Shown here piece after piece: positions 49,200 through 58,884 of a stretch of 64,000 bases of DNA (position 1 is its first letter; each line of letters begins with the position of its first letter). The notes beneath the pieces were generated by a model. It was not told the DNA's origin and did no database searches. It saw only the letters and a list, made by a program, of their open reading frames with translations. This DNA is from Bacteroidales bacterium (GTDB lineage Bacteria; Bacteroidota; Bacteroidia; Bacteroidales; M50B96): contig JAIOYV010000014.1 in the NCBI GenBank assembly GCA_021740905.1, positions 1-64,000 on the forward strand, given 5' to 3'. Both the position numbers and the translations under genes were made by a program.

Positions 49200-50200
49200 A
49201 TTGCTTATCTGCTTAAATCAAGTTGCCTTGTTCAAAATATTCAGTGGGGTAGGCGGTGTAGCAACAGCCTGTTGTATCAAACGATAGAACAATTTGCCCC
49301 TGTATGTAGATAGTTTCCTATTGAAACGAAAGGCAAACTCATCCAGATAATAAGATAGATGTTTAGTTGACACTTTTCCCTGATGTGTCCCATTAAGCCA
49401 TCTCTTCAAGAGGGAATCTACCATATGAACGTGAGGTAGTAGTTCATGAGCTTCTTGTCCACTTCCAGAAATAGTTTTCATTGTATGTACGTATTTTTTG
49501 GACTGGGACAATGGACTGTAACCACTCCAGCCATCAGTAATTATGGTGCTTCCTGTTTCAATATTGTCTTCAACAAATGCCATAAGCTCCTTGCCTGATG
49601 CTTCGGATATTATCTTGAATCGAACACGCCCAATTTGCTTCCCTTTACATTCTGCAGCAACTACAACTAAAGCTTTGGTATCAGCTCCCCTACCTTGTTT
49701 TCCAGTACCAATTTCTTTTCCTCCAATATAGGTTTCATCAACCTCAATTTCCCCTATGAGTTTCTCTCTATTGGGGCGCACCATTGCTCTTCGAAGTTTA
49801 TGAAGCCATACCCAGGCTGTCTCATAACTTCCAAAACCCATAAAATCTTTTAGATTATAAGCACTTGCACCCGTCTTTTGGGCAACAACCCACCATATTA
49901 TATGAAACCACAGCATAAGAGGTTTTCTCGTACCTTGAAATATTGTGCCTGAAGTAATAGATGTTTGATGATCACATTCAATACAATGAATCAATTTCTT
50001 TTAAGTAATCCAGTATTTATCTCCATTGCACTTGGGACACCGAAAACCATCTGTCCATCGCATATCAAAGAGATAATCCCAACAGTCGCTTTCTGTCTTA
50101 AAATAATAGAGAAACTCTTGGAAGTTCTTTGGGTATCGTTCAGGATTAGCCATTGACAAATCTACAAAAAAAATTTACTTGACCGAAGCAGATAAGCAAT
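49200..50200 (-). mobile_element. IS1595-family insertion sequence (1001 bp)
   Basis: Terminal inverted repeats begin ATTGCTTATCTGCTT at both ends (left from 49200; right is the complement ending at 50200), with TCAAG shared further in. An 8-bp duplication TACTATTA flanks it, the size known for IS1595 elements. It carries one DDE transposase gene with an in-frame stop. It sits in an intergenic gap and breaks no visible gene. Confidence 0.92.
49218..50153 (-). pseudogene. IS1595-family transposase with in-frame stop codon
   Basis: Read from the ATG at 50153, the frame gives MANPERYPKNFQEFLYYFKT and CPKCNGDKYWIT, then TAA at codon 51 (50001-50003), then continues in the same frame with KKLIHCIECDHQTSITSGTIF to the end. 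The stop falls between the two Cys pairs of the N-terminal zinc ribbon. The DDE/N catalytic part is intact (IGEIEVDETYIGGKE, TIITDGWSGYSPLS, HLSYYLDEFAFRFNRK). Without readthrough only a 258-residue C-terminal piece from a TTG could be made. The element is therefore probably inactive by itself. Confidence 0.88.
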
Positions 50201-50208
50201 TACTATTA
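50201..50208. repeat. Target-site duplication, right copy (TACTATTA)
   Basis: Matches 49192-49199 exactly. Confidence 0.85.
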
Positions 50209-50318
50209 TTCAAAACATTGAATGACTAATCTGATTTATCCTTTTTAGAATTAACCTTCCTGGTTTCATAATTCTCAAGTTTTTCTTGAAGCATTTGCTT
50301 TTCAAAATCTGATTGTCC

Positions 50319-50621
50319 TTATCTTTTATCTTTCTGTTGGCTCATCTCAAATAATATATGCGGGTCGATATCAAGGGGCCCTCTTCTTTCGGTGCCATCA
50401 TAATCTATCATTTTTACACTATCTTCCCAATAGATAGTTGTCACATCACATTTGGCCTCCAAAAAACGTTCTTTGTCTTTAAGCTGAGAATAAGAGTTTT
50501 TCGGATTTTTTGCCTTTTCATGTATGAAATTGCATAAATCGACAATACGGGTTTCATTGTCATTCCATAAACAAGTAATCATATAAGGCTCAATATCAAA
50601 TATTTTAACAATCCATTTCAT
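50319..50621 (-). CDS. Small DUF2442-like protein
   Basis: A 100-residue protein whose layout resembles DUF2442: a beta-rich start (MKWIVKIFDIEPYMITCLWND), a central helix, a short strand with TIYWEDSVKMI, and the ending DIDPHILFEM. Such small proteins often sit beside DUF4160 partners in toxin-antitoxin-like pairs, but none is adjacent. After the TAA stop the same frame stays open for 30 more codons with charged, coiled-coil-like wording (SDFEKQMLQEKLENYETRKV) to a TAG at 50226. The present stop may therefore be a recent nonsense mutation. Function unknown. Confidence 0.55.
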   Translation of the reverse strand: MKWIVKIFDIEPYMITCLWNDNETRIVDLCNFIHEKAKNPKNSYSQLKDKERFLEAKCDVTTIYWEDSVKMIDYDGTERRGPLDIDPHILFEMSQQKDKR

Positions 50622-50664
50622 CGATATCCATTATTAGTATAGAGGCTTATTTTATTATAGCTCT

Positions 50665-51474
50665 TTAATTCTTTGATCCTTCCATTATCTCTTTTCCAAA
50701 ATCGCTGAAAGAATCCTTGAATATTTCATAATCTACTTCAAAAATATAATCGCCAATCATATCCCAGTAATCAAGAGGAGAATAGTTCCTCTCAATACAA
50801 GTCAATGTTCCATTACATAGAATGAATTCGAAATACTCAAAGTCTGCTTTGATTGTCGATTCCAACATTTCCTGGTAATACTCCAGATTTTTGTCATACT
50901 CATATTTGAAGTTTTTGTCCACTTCTCCATTTTCGATCTCTTTCTTTGTTTTAACAACAAAATCTTCAATCTCTTTCTTTTTCCATGCGGATAATTGCTC
51001 TGAAATTATTCGATAACCATCGGTAGAAAACAATGCTTCAAAACAGATTTGTTTACCTGTTAATAAATCAAAATTATAATATTCTATGCCCATCGTGCTT
51101 CCAGCACCGTTAATGCTCGATATCATTATCACAGAGTATATGCGACTTGTTAGGCATTTGAACTCAAAATCTACATGCGAAATCCATGGCATGGTTGTTT
51201 CTTCATTATCAAAAAATTCAAATAGTACAGTAAAAATATACGTGGAATCTCCTCCTGCATATCCGGCTCCAATGAAGGAATTAAAAATTGTTTGATTAAT
51301 CGTCCTGGCAATTGGTTCAGATTTCCCGAACAAGTAAGGAAATTTATAAATCCAAGTGACATACTCAGAATCTTTATCGTTCCATTCCGCGACTATTTCT
51401 TTTACCTGATAATCCTGTGCAAATAAATTTGATGCAAGCAATACAAATATGATAGTTTTGATTTTCTTTTTCAT
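50665..51474 (-). CDS. Secreted protein of unknown function (DUF3298/DUF4163-like)
   Basis: A 269-residue protein with a signal peptide (MKKKIKTIIFVLLASNLFAQ). The mature part begins with YVTWIYKFPYLFGKSEPIA and NQTIFNSFIG. It later has YYNFDLLTGKQICFEALFS followed by an acidic helical region, an order reminiscent of the DUF4163 + DUF3298 (RsiV/PdaC-type) architecture. In those proteins the region binds cell-wall material. Key residues of that family cannot be confirmed by eye. It lies alone between a small DUF2442-like gene and aconitase. Confidence 0.5.
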   Translation of the reverse strand: MKKKIKTIIFVLLASNLFAQDYQVKEIVAEWNDKDSEYVTWIYKFPYLFGKSEPIARTINQTIFNSFIGAGYAGGDSTYIFTVLFEFFDNEETTMPWISHVDFEFKCLTSRIYSVIMISSINGAGSTMGIEYYNFDLLTGKQICFEALFSTDGYRIISEQLSAWKKKEIEDFVVKTKKEIENGEVDKNFKYEYDKNLEYYQEMLESTIKADFEYFEFILCNGTLTCIERNYSPLDYWDMIGDYIFEVDYEIFKDSFSDFGKEIMEGSKN

Positions 51475-51639
51475 TTTTGCCAGATTTTAAAATAAATGTA
51501 AAGATATTCAAACATTTTCAGATATTCAGAACCGTATCCCATTTTATACAGGATTCCACCAATCACAAATTTTTACTACTTTTACATCTACATATTTAGA
51601 ACATTAAATAACTGATAATAAACATAAAACTGATTAACA

Positions 51640-53904
51640 ATGGCATTTGATATCCAGATGATTAAAAAGGTTTACGCCGAAATACCCGGTCGCGTTGACC
51701 AAGCCCGGAAAGTAACAGGAAAAGCTCTTACCCTTGCTGAAAAAATTCTTTATTCGCACCTGTCGGAAGGAAAAGCTACACAAGCTTATACCCGAGGAGT
51801 ATCTTATGTGGACTTCAACCCCGACCGGGTGGCTATGCAGGATGCAACCGCACAAATGGCCCTTTTGCAATTTATGCAAGCCGGAAAAAGTACAGTGGCT
51901 GTGCCTTCAACGGTGCATTGCGATCACCTGATACAGGCAAAAATAGGCGCAAGCGAAGACCTCGAAACAGCCAATGTAACCAACAAAGAAGTATATGATT
52001 TTCTGGCCTCCGTGTCGAATAAATACGGCATTGGTTTCTGGAAAGCCGGTGCCGGGATTATCCATCAGGTAGTATTGGAAAATTATGCTTTCCCCGGTGG
52101 AATGATGATCGGGACCGATTCGCACACACCCAATGCCGGAGGCCTCGGAATGGTGGCCATTGGTGTCGGAGGAGCCGATGCTGTCGATGTAATGGCCGGA
52201 ATGCCTTGGGAGTTGAAATTCCCCAAACTGATTGGCGTAAAACTGACAGGTCGTTTGAATGGCTGGACAGCTGCCAAAGATGTGATTCTGAAAGTGGCCG
52301 GAATCCTTACCGTAAAAGGAGGAACCGGAGCTATAGTTGAATATTTTGGCGAAGGGGCCAACAATCTTTCCTGCACAGGAAAAGGCACTATTTGCAACAT
52401 GGGAGCTGAGATCGGTGCAACCACATCGCTTTTTGGTTACGATGAAAAAATGGCTGCCTACCTTAAAATGACAGATCGTGAAGAAATTGCCAACGAAGCC
52501 AACAAAGTGGCATCTTACCTAACAGGCGACCCAGAAGTATATGCCAACCCTGAAAAATATTTCGATCAGGTAATCGAGATCAATCTTTCGGAACTGGAGC
52601 CTCACATCAACGGACCTTTTACACCCGATTTAGCCACACCGGTTTCGGAATTTGCAAAGGCAGTGAAGGACAACAACTGGCCTGAAAAAATGGAAGTCGG
52701 TTTGATTGGTTCTTGCACCAATTCGTCGTACGAAGATATTAGCCGGGCAGCATCGCTGGCTCAACAAGCCATTGATAAAAATCTGAAAGTAAAATCTGAA
52801 TACACAGTAACTCCAGGATCAGAGTTGGTACGCTATACGGTTGAGCGCGATGGTTTTCTGGATACCTTTGAGAAAATCGGCGGGGTTGTTTTGGCCAATG
52901 CCTGTGGCCCTTGTATCGGTCAATGGGCGAGACACGATGCGGATAAGCAAAAAAGGAATTCCATAATGACCTCCTTCAACCGGAACTTTGCCAAGCGCAA
53001 CGACGGCAACCCCAACACCCACGGCTTTGTGGCATCGCCTGAAATGGTAACAGCTTTTGCCATTGCCGGTGATCTTACTTTCAACCCTATGACAGATTTC
53101 CTGACCAACGAAAAGGGTGAAAAAGTTAAGCTCGACGAACCAGCAGGATTGGAACTTCCAACCAAAGGTTTTGCTGTGGAAGATGCCGGATATATTGCCC
53201 CTGCAGAGGATGGCAGCAAAGTAGAAGTACTTGTCGATCCCGAATCGAAGCGTTTGCAATTGCTCGCCCCATTTGCCGAATGGGATGGAAAAGATATCAA
53301 AGGTCTAAAGTTGCTGATCAAAGCAAAGGGAAAATGTACGACAGACCATATTTCGATGGCCGGTCCCTGGTTGCGTTTCCGGGGTCATTTGGACAATATT
53401 TCAAACAACATGTTGATTGGGGCAGTGAATTTCTTCAACGAGAAGACCAACGAAATCAAGAACTTGATAACAGGAGAATATGGCGAAGTTCCTGCCACTG
53501 CCCGTGATTATAAAGTAAAAGGATTTGGATCGATCGTGGTGGGTGATGAAAACTATGGGGAAGGTTCATCACGCGAACATGCAGCCATGGAACCACGCTT
53601 TTTAGGTGTCAGGGTTGTGCTGGTAAAATCGTTTGCCCGCATCCACGAAACCAACCTGAAAAAGCAGGGAATGTTGGGCCTTACCTTTGCCGATAAGTCC
53701 GACTATGATAAAATCAAGGAAGATGATACTTTTGATATTATCGGACTGACTGAGTTCACTCCCGGTAAACCATTGAAAGTTGTTGCGCACCATATAAATG
53801 GCAGCAAGCATGAAATCATGGCAAACCACACCTACAACGAAGGCCAGATTGAATGGTTTAAAAATGGTAGTGCACTGAATTTGATCAAGAAAGAAAATCA
53901 GTAA
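51640..53904 (+). CDS. acn: Aconitate hydratase (mitochondrial-type)
   Basis: TCA-cycle enzyme converting citrate to isocitrate. The 754-residue protein has the three Cys ligands of the [4Fe-4S] cluster: one in [18 protein letters not shown] and two in [11 protein letters not shown]. Substrate-site blocks follow ([31 protein letters not shown]). The swivelling domain 4 is at the C-terminal end. Length matches the mitochondrial-type enzyme rather than the ~890-residue AcnA/IRP type. It is a single gene with its own terminator. Confidence 0.96.
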   Translation: MAFDIQMIKKVYAEIPGRVDQARKVTGKALTLAEKILYSHLSEGKATQAYTRGVSYVDFNPDRVAMQDATAQMALLQFMQAGKSTVAVPSTVHCDHLIQAKIGASEDLETANVTNKEVYDFLASVSNKYGIGFWKAGAGIIHQVVLENYAFPGGMMIGTDSHTPNAGGLGMVAIGVGGADAVDVMAGMPWELKFPKLIGVKLTGRLNGWTAAKDVILKVAGILTVKGGTGAIVEYFGEGANNLSCTGKGTICNMGAEIGATTSLFGYDEKMAAYLKMTDREEIANEANKVASYLTGDPEVYANPEKYFDQVIEINLSELEPHINGPFTPDLATPVSEFAKAVKDNNWPEKMEVGLIGSCTNSSYEDISRAASLAQQAIDKNLKVKSEYTVTPGSELVRYTVERDGFLDTFEKIGGVVLANACGPCIGQWARHDADKQKRNSIMTSFNRNFAKRNDGNPNTHGFVASPEMVTAFAIAGDLTFNPMTDFLTNEKGEKVKLDEPAGLELPTKGFAVEDAGYIAPAEDGSKVEVLVDPESKRLQLLAPFAEWDGKDIKGLKLLIKAKGKCTTDHISMAGPWLRFRGHLDNISNNMLIGAVNFFNEKTNEIKNLITGEYGEVPATARDYKVKGFGSIVVGDENYGEGSSREHAAMEPRFLGVRVVLVKSFARIHETNLKKQGMLGLTFADKSDYDKIKEDDTFDIIGLTEFTPGKPLKVVAHHINGSKHEIMANHTYNEGQIEWFKNGSALNLIKKENQ

Positions 53905-53929
53905 AACAATTTCAACATCTAGTTGTATC

Positions 53930-53965
53930 AATGAAGGGTAGAATGAAATCTACCCTTCATTTGGT
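53930..53965 (+). terminator. Terminator of the aconitase gene
   Basis: Perfect 13-bp arms AATGAAGGGTAGA and TCTACCCTTCATT around ATGAAA, followed by TGGTTT. It lies 25 bp after the stop codon. Confidence 0.8.
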
Positions 53966-54000
53966 TTAACATGAATATAATTTCTTGACTACCCACAAAA

Positions 54001-54031
54001 TTGACAATTGCTGTGCTAAATATTAATTTTG
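54001..54031 (+). promoter_or_regulatory. Bacteroidota-type promoter for the DUF433/DUF5615 pair
   Basis: TTG (54001-54003), 20 bp, TAATTTTG (54024-54031). It ends 25 bp before the preferred ATG at 54057. Confidence 0.5.
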
Positions 54032-54056
54032 AGTATATTTGATGAAAAATACAGAC

Positions 54057-54287
54057 ATGAACTTGATTGAGAGAATAACAATAAATCCTGAGATTTGTAA
54101 TGGAAGACCAACCATACGTAATACTCGATATACGGTTGATTTAATTCTTGATTTATTATCAGCAGGGATGAGCAATGCGGAGATTATGGATGATTATCCG
54201 GCACTTGAGATAAATGATATAAAAGCTTGTTTGTCGTTTGCTTCACAATTATCAAAAGTTAAAACAATCCATAGGATAGTCGCATGA
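54057..54287 (+). CDS. DUF433 antitoxin
   Basis: A 76-residue helical DNA-binding-type protein of the DUF433 family: LIERITINPEICNGRPTIRN, YTVDLILDLLSAGMSNAEIM and DDYPALEINDIKACLSFA give the standard motif order. The ATG at 54057 fits the family start; 54042 would add five residues. It overlaps the following DUF5615 gene by 4 bp (ATGA), the usual coupling for this antitoxin-toxin pair. A decayed relative lies at 46100. Confidence 0.88.
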   Translation: MNLIERITINPEICNGRPTIRNTRYTVDLILDLLSAGMSNAEIMDDYPALEINDIKACLSFASQLSKVKTIHRIVA

Positions 54288-54640
54288 GATTTCTGATTGA
54301 TGCAAATCTACCTTATAAATTAGCTAAGTTATTAATAGAGAAAGGTTATGATATCATCCATACAGATAATTTGCCTGATAAAGAAAGAACTAAAGATAAC
54401 GAGATTAGAAAGATTTCGATAGATCAAAATCGAATCGTAATAACAAAGGATTTTGATTTTCTTGATTCTCATGTAATCAAAGGAATACCCTCCAAATTAT
54501 TATTTGTTACTACAGGAAATATTATTAACATAAGTCTGATTCAATTGTTTGACAATCAATTTGAGATAATTGTTGGCTTATTTAATTCTTATGATATAAT
54601 TGAGTTGAACAATGAAAATATTATAGGACATGAAAAATAG
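54284..54640 (+). CDS. DUF5615 PIN-like toxin
   Basis: A 118-residue PIN-like protein. It starts MRFLIDANLPYKLAKLL with the first catalytic-type Asp, has KERTKDNEIRKISIDQNRIV, and then TKDFDFLD with further acidic residues. This is the DUF5615/Mut7-C-type fold, the predicted ribonuclease partner of DUF433. It is complete and overlaps the antitoxin by 4 bp. The start of the PAS gene lies within its last codons (11-bp overlap), so the three may be read from one mRNA. Confidence 0.88.
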   Translation: MRFLIDANLPYKLAKLLIEKGYDIIHTDNLPDKERTKDNEIRKISIDQNRIVITKDFDFLDSHVIKGIPSKLLFVTTGNIINISLIQLFDNQFEIIVGLFNSYDIIELNNENIIGHEK

Positions 54641-55030
54641 CAATAAGTCTGACATACATATACCGAATTTGAACAATTCCGATTTTATGGATCATATCCC
54701 GACCTTTGCCAAGGAGCTTCCATTTGCCCTTACGGTTTGCGATACCAAGGGCATAATCCTTTTCATGAACGACAGGTCGATCAAAACCTTCGAGAAGTAC
54801 GGCGGGGCTGATCTTATTGGGCAAAGTTTGTTTGATTATCACCCTGAGGCGGCTGCGAAAAAACTTTGTGAACTACTCGACACAGCCACATCGAATGCCT
54901 ACACCATCGAAAAAAATGGAATGAAAAAATGATTTATCAATCACCCTGGTACAAGGATGGAAAATTTGCAGGTTTGGTGGAACTTTCCATAGAAATCCCT
55001 ACGGAGATGGCTCATTTTGTTAGGCCGTAG
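54630..55030 (+). pseudogene. PAS-domain protein with a frameshift in an A6 run
   Basis: The first 100 residues form most of a PAS domain (ELPFALTVCDTKGIILFMND, DLIGQSLFDYHPEAAAKKL) but stop at 54932. Adding one A to the six-A run at 54924-54929 joins this to the second frame MIYQSPWYKDGKFAGLVELSI, the missing last strands of a PAS fold, ending at 55030. The break could be a real mutation, a slippery-site frameshift or a sequencing error. If intact it would be a stand-alone PAS sensor of about 132 residues. Function unknown. Confidence 0.7.
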
Positions 55031-55120
55031 TCCTCCTTCCTTACACGCTTTTTACACAAAACACTGATAGAGGTGGAATAAGTGTATCGAATTACCAGTC
55101 ATTGCATGTAGCCCTTACTT

Positions 55121-55705
55121 CTAAAAAGGCAATCCGAATATGTCAGTTACTTTGATATTGAACCCTAATTGCTGGAATTCGATGAATTCATCTGGATTTT
55201 CGTAGAAACTGTATTCTATCCTGTTTTCAATCTTCTCGAACATTTCAACCTTGGTTTCGTTTTGCGATACAAGGAGATAGTACTTCAATGAGGGCAATTT
55301 CAGGTAGTAGTGTTTTTTTATGTTACGGTCGTAGAGTTCAGTGCAATCAGAAAGGACTTCAACAATAATGGAAGGATTTTGAATGAAAACACTTTCCTTA
55401 TTTGATAAATCATTCTTATCGCAGGTCACGAGGACATCAGGATATACATAGAACTCATTTGCTTTAAGTTCCAATCGAACTTCATTAGCATAAGTTTTAC
55501 ATTTTATATGCGATAACGAATTGTAAAAAGCCCTGGCTAGGGCTAAAATAATTTCATTATGGTCAAGAGTCCCTCCAGCCATATTATAAACTTCACCAAA
55601 AAAGAAATCATGTTTCTCCTGACTTTGTTCTTCCAGTTTTAAATAATCCTGAAAACTATATATCTTTTGTTCTTCTTTTATTGCATTCATGGCTGTATAT
55701 TTCAT
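55121..55705 (-). CDS. Uma2-family (DUF820) endonuclease-like protein
   Basis: A 194-residue protein of the Uma2/DUF820 family. It has the N-terminal SFQDYLKLEEQSQEKHDFFFGEVY block, then GGTLDHNEIILALARAF, and a PD-(D/E)XK-type core with Asp in YVYPDVLVTCD and Glu in PSIIVEVLS. The family is widespread in cyanobacteria and Bacteroidota and is often found near mobile elements; its biological role is unknown. A second in-frame ATG (MNAIKEEQ) lies five codons in. It is convergent with the PAS remnant. Confidence 0.85.
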   Translation of the reverse strand: MKYTAMNAIKEEQKIYSFQDYLKLEEQSQEKHDFFFGEVYNMAGGTLDHNEIILALARAFYNSLSHIKCKTYANEVRLELKANEFYVYPDVLVTCDKNDLSNKESVFIQNPSIIVEVLSDCTELYDRNIKKHYYLKLPSLKYYLLVSQNETKVEMFEKIENRIEYSFYENPDEFIEFQQLGFNIKVTDIFGLPF

Positions 55706-55802
55706 TTCTTATTCATCACAAATATACAATAACTTTTATCTGAGGGCAAGTCATACCTTCTCTTCAAATGTTTTGATTCAACTGATTTAGAAAAGGGTTT
55801 CC

Positions 55803-56318
55803 CTATCTCCATTCCACCACCTCCTCCAAAGCCTTTCTCTTTTTTTCTCCTTTTTGATACCCATCAACAGAATAGCCCAAAGGAGTAATAGAAAACACCA
55901 TTTCATTTTCATCAAGGTCGAGGGCTTTCCTTAGTTTTGCTGGATCATAAGCTTCGATCCAGCAAGTGCCAACCCCTTCGAATTCGGCAGCCAATATTAA
56001 ATGGTCCATGGCAATAGTAAGGTCAGTTTCGATAGAATTGTAACCATCATAAGCCCGTGTCCAGGCTTTGGTTTTATCGCCCATGACGATCAAGATATGA
56101 GGAGCATCTTTCAACCAATCGCGGCCATAGCAGGACTTGACCTCGGCCAAAAGCTTTTCTTCTGATACCACGATAAATTTCCAGGGTTGAAAATTGGCTG
56201 CCGACGGCGCTAGCCTTCCCGCATCGAGGATGCGCAAAAGTTTTTCCTTCTCTACTTTTTTGTCTGGGTTGAAGTGTCGAACACTTTCTCTTGATTTGAT
56301 CAATGTGTAAAAATCCAT
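55803..56318 (-). CDS. Nitroreductase-family protein
   Basis: A 171-residue nitroreductase. The start is placed at the ATG at 56318, because MDFYTLIKSRESVRHFNPDK is the family's normal beginning; the frame open to 56375 adds 19 unsupported residues. FMN-binding blocks are SRESVRHF, LAPSAANFQPWKF and AAEFEGVGTCWIEAYDP, with the dimer-type ITPLGYSVDGY near the end. The substrate is unknown. It differs clearly from the nitroreductase at 34788. Confidence 0.88.
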   Translation of the reverse strand: MDFYTLIKSRESVRHFNPDKKVEKEKLLRILDAGRLAPSAANFQPWKFIVVSEEKLLAEVKSCYGRDWLKDAPHILIVMGDKTKAWTRAYDGYNSIETDLTIAMDHLILAAEFEGVGTCWIEAYDPAKLRKALDLDENEMVFSITPLGYSVDGYQKGEKKRKALEEVVEWR

Positions 56319-56466
56319 TCCTGTTTTGCTTTTGTTTTGAAGCTCTGAAAATAAACAAAGTTTTTTGATAGGCAAGGGGAAATGAGGCTGGAAAATTGAA
56401 GTTGGATACTGGATGCCTAGAAGACAATGTCTGAAAAAGGTTGATCAACCAGAACTTATAATCAAG

Positions 56467-58086
56467 CTAATGACTTAAACCAATTTGCAATTCTTTATCA
56501 ACTTCACACGAACCCAGCATCTCGCAAACATCGTCGGCAAAACCGATCCCTGCCTCGCGGTAAAGGTTGTAAGCAGAATGGACCCCCAGTTTTTTAAGCT
56601 GTTTTACCTCATCTTCGAAAGTGGCAGTGGCTGCCAGCATTCCTTTATAATCGATCGCTTTTAGCCGTTCTATGGCCAACAGGTTCGATTTATGGTCCTC
56701 CATGCAGAGCAGAACAAGTTTAATCTGACCACCTGGTTTTGTTTTTGCGTATTCCCAAAAATCGACATCGGTGGCATCGTCGGAAACCACATTACGACCT
56801 TCCGCTTTGTGTTTCAATACAGTTTCCTGGTTGTAATCTAAGGCCAACACTTTTTGTCCATAGCGTTTGTTCAGTTGATCATAAGCAGCAGTGCCCACAT
56901 AGCCCATCCCGAAAATCAGGATCTCCGCATCGCGGATGTCGATGGTGCGGTCGTAAATCAACCGCTTGTCGGACTCAAATCTGGACAAATATGTTTTTAG
57001 GCTATCATAAATCTTATGTGAATATAAATTTAGTGGCGACGATACCACAAAACTAATAGCGAGGGAAACAGCAATGGTAACAAGCCAGTCGCCTGGCAAC
57101 CACATTTTCTCGACAGCCACGGCGGCTACAATCAACCCAAACTCGCTGTAATTGGCCAGGGCAAGGGAGGCATGAAGAGATGTCCTTACGCGGAGTTGAA
57201 ACCGTGTAAAAACAATAAAATAGAGTAGGGTTTTTATGTTGATGAGAAGTGCAAAGAGAAATGCCACCATTATGATTTGCATGGTTGGGATACCCGACAA
57301 GCCAATCGACAAGAAAAATCCGATTAAAAATAAGTCTTTAAAACTTAGAAGATTATTGGCCAACTCGTTGCTTTTCGGATGTGATGAGATTAATATCCCT
57401 GCAACCAAGGCACCCAGATCGGCTTTTAACCCGGCAAATTTGAATACTTCGGCACCCACGATAAGGGCAGCGAAAAACCCAAATAATATGAGCAATTCCC
57501 CATGCCCAATTTTTTCGAGTACCTTAAACAATATCGGCCGTAGGGCCAACAACAAAAACGGAACACCCAAGGCATACCAGTTGGGCGATTTGCCCGCAGC
57601 CAATGCAATAAATACCACAGCAAAAAGGTCCTGGATAATCAACACCCCAATCGAAACATTTCCATGCAGGGAGTTTACCTCGCTTTTTTCTTCAAGCACC
57701 TTTACGGCAAACACAGTACTCGAAAAGCTAAATGCAAAGGCGATCAAAAAAGAAATTTTCCAGTCGAAATCGTAAAATAAACTAAGCCCTGAAAAACTTA
57801 ACGCCCAAATTGCAACACCATAAATTATGCTTATAAGAAAGAGGTGTGTGGTTGCCCCAGCCCAGACCTCACGCTTCAAGATGTTTTTAATCTTTAGTTT
57901 TAGGCCGATGGTAAATAGCAACAAGGTAATCCCCAATTCAGAAGTAACTTGCAGGAATTCACCTTGAGTTGCACCTAAACCATTCAGCACAAAACCAGCC
58001 ACCAAATAGCCAACCAAGGGGGGGAGGCCAATTGCCCTCACAGCAAAACCAAACACAAACGCTATTGTTAGCCAAACTGGATCCAT
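56467..58086 (-). CDS. Kef/CPA2-type cation:proton antiporter with TrkA-N domain
   Basis: A membrane antiporter of about 539 residues. The first 370 residues form about 12 membrane segments with the CPA2 patterns LPPLVGYLVAGFVLNGLGA, AFAFSFSSTVFAVKVLEEK and FKFAGLKADLGALVAGI. A cytoplasmic Rossmann TrkA-N domain follows (AEILIFGMGYVGTAAYDQL, VVSDDATDVDFWEYA). I chose the ATG at 58086 (MDPVWLTIAFVFGFAV), the typical start of YbaL/Kef-like proteins, over 58113. Probable role: K+/H+ or Na+/H+ exchange controlled by nucleotide binding. It is 33 bp downstream of truA and probably co-transcribed. Confidence 0.88.
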   Translation of the reverse strand: MDPVWLTIAFVFGFAVRAIGLPPLVGYLVAGFVLNGLGATQGEFLQVTSELGITLLLFTIGLKLKIKNILKREVWAGATTHLFLISIIYGVAIWALSFSGLSLFYDFDWKISFLIAFAFSFSSTVFAVKVLEEKSEVNSLHGNVSIGVLIIQDLFAVVFIALAAGKSPNWYALGVPFLLLALRPILFKVLEKIGHGELLILFGFFAALIVGAEVFKFAGLKADLGALVAGILISSHPKSNELANNLLSFKDLFLIGFFLSIGLSGIPTMQIIMVAFLFALLINIKTLLYFIVFTRFQLRVRTSLHASLALANYSEFGLIVAAVAVEKMWLPGDWLVTIAVSLAISFVVSSPLNLYSHKIYDSLKTYLSRFESDKRLIYDRTIDIRDAEILIFGMGYVGTAAYDQLNKRYGQKVLALDYNQETVLKHKAEGRNVVSDDATDVDFWEYAKTKPGGQIKLVLLCMEDHKSNLLAIERLKAIDYKGMLAATATFEDEVKQLKKLGVHSAYNLYREAGIGFADDVCEMLGSCEVDKELQIGLSH

Positions 58087-58119
58087 GCCCGTAAAGATAC
58101 AATTTATAAGCAAAGGCGA

Positions 58120-58884
58120 CTATACCACAATAATATCCTTGGGATATTCAATATGGGTTAGGTAGAGACCTTGAGCGGGAACCGAGAACCCGGCCAGTGA
58201 ACGATCCTTTTTTTCAATGATGTCGCAAAAAGCATCCATATCGATCTTGCCAACACCCACATCCAATAAAGTACCTACAATGGCCCGCACCATGTTCCGC
58301 AGGAAACGGTTGGCCGTAATGGTAAACACTAGCACATTTTCCCGCTGGGTCCATTCCGCAGAAGATACCGTGCAGTCGTTTGTCTTCACATCGGTGTGCA
58401 ACTTGCTGAAACTGGTAAAATCGGTATAATTCATCAAAAGGCTGGCTGCCTGGTTCATCTTTTCAACATCCAGGTGTCGCGGAAATTTGTAGGCAAAATC
58501 TTGAAGAAAGGGATCTTTGTGCTGAACAATCCAATACTCGTAAGTTCGCGATATAGCGTCGAAACGGGCATGGGCATCTTCCTTTACCGGAAAGACATCT
58601 TGCACAGCAATATCAAAAGGCAAAAAACTATTGAGCGAGTAAGCCAGTTTTTTTTCATCGCTATAAGGCCATGCCGTGTCAAAATGAGCCATGAAATAGC
58701 GGGCATGGACTCCGGCATCAGTACGGCCTGCCCCGGTCACTTGAATTTCTTCCGATAGAATCGTAGACAGTGCCTTTTCCAGGCTTTCCTGAATGGACAA
58801 TCCATTGGGCTGTATCTGCCAACCCACATAGTTTTTCCCATTATAAGAAAGCTGTATAAAATATCTGTATTTCAATTGGTTCAT
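58120..58884 (-). CDS. truA: tRNA pseudouridine(38-40) synthase TruA
   Basis: Makes pseudouridine at positions 38-40 of tRNA anticodon arms. The 254-residue protein has the catalytic Asp in GAGRTDAGVHAR, the N-terminal LSYNGKNYVGWQIQPNG and the C-terminal ANRFLRNMVRAIVGTLLDVG. Length and motifs are normal. It precedes the antiporter gene on the same strand. Confidence 0.96.
   Translation of the reverse strand: MNQLKYRYFIQLSYNGKNYVGWQIQPNGLSIQESLEKALSTILSEEIQVTGAGRTDAGVHARYFMAHFDTAWPYSDEKKLAYSLNSFLPFDIAVQDVFPVKEDAHARFDAISRTYEYWIVQHKDPFLQDFAYKFPRHLDVEKMNQAASLLMNYTDFTSFSKLHTDVKTNDCTVSSAEWTQRENVLVFTITANRFLRNMVRAIVGTLLDVGVGKIDMDAFCDIIEKKDRSLAGFSVPAQGLYLTHIEYPKDIIVV

Noticed and set aside
45811-50208. 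Prophage or integrative element boundaries
   Set aside because: No integrase, phage structural or conjugation gene, and no attachment-site duplication apart from the IS1595 target duplication.
57236-57775. 179-residue plus-strand ORF
   Set aside because: Antisense to the membrane segments of the Kef-type antiporter; composition is typical of a reverse-frame shadow.
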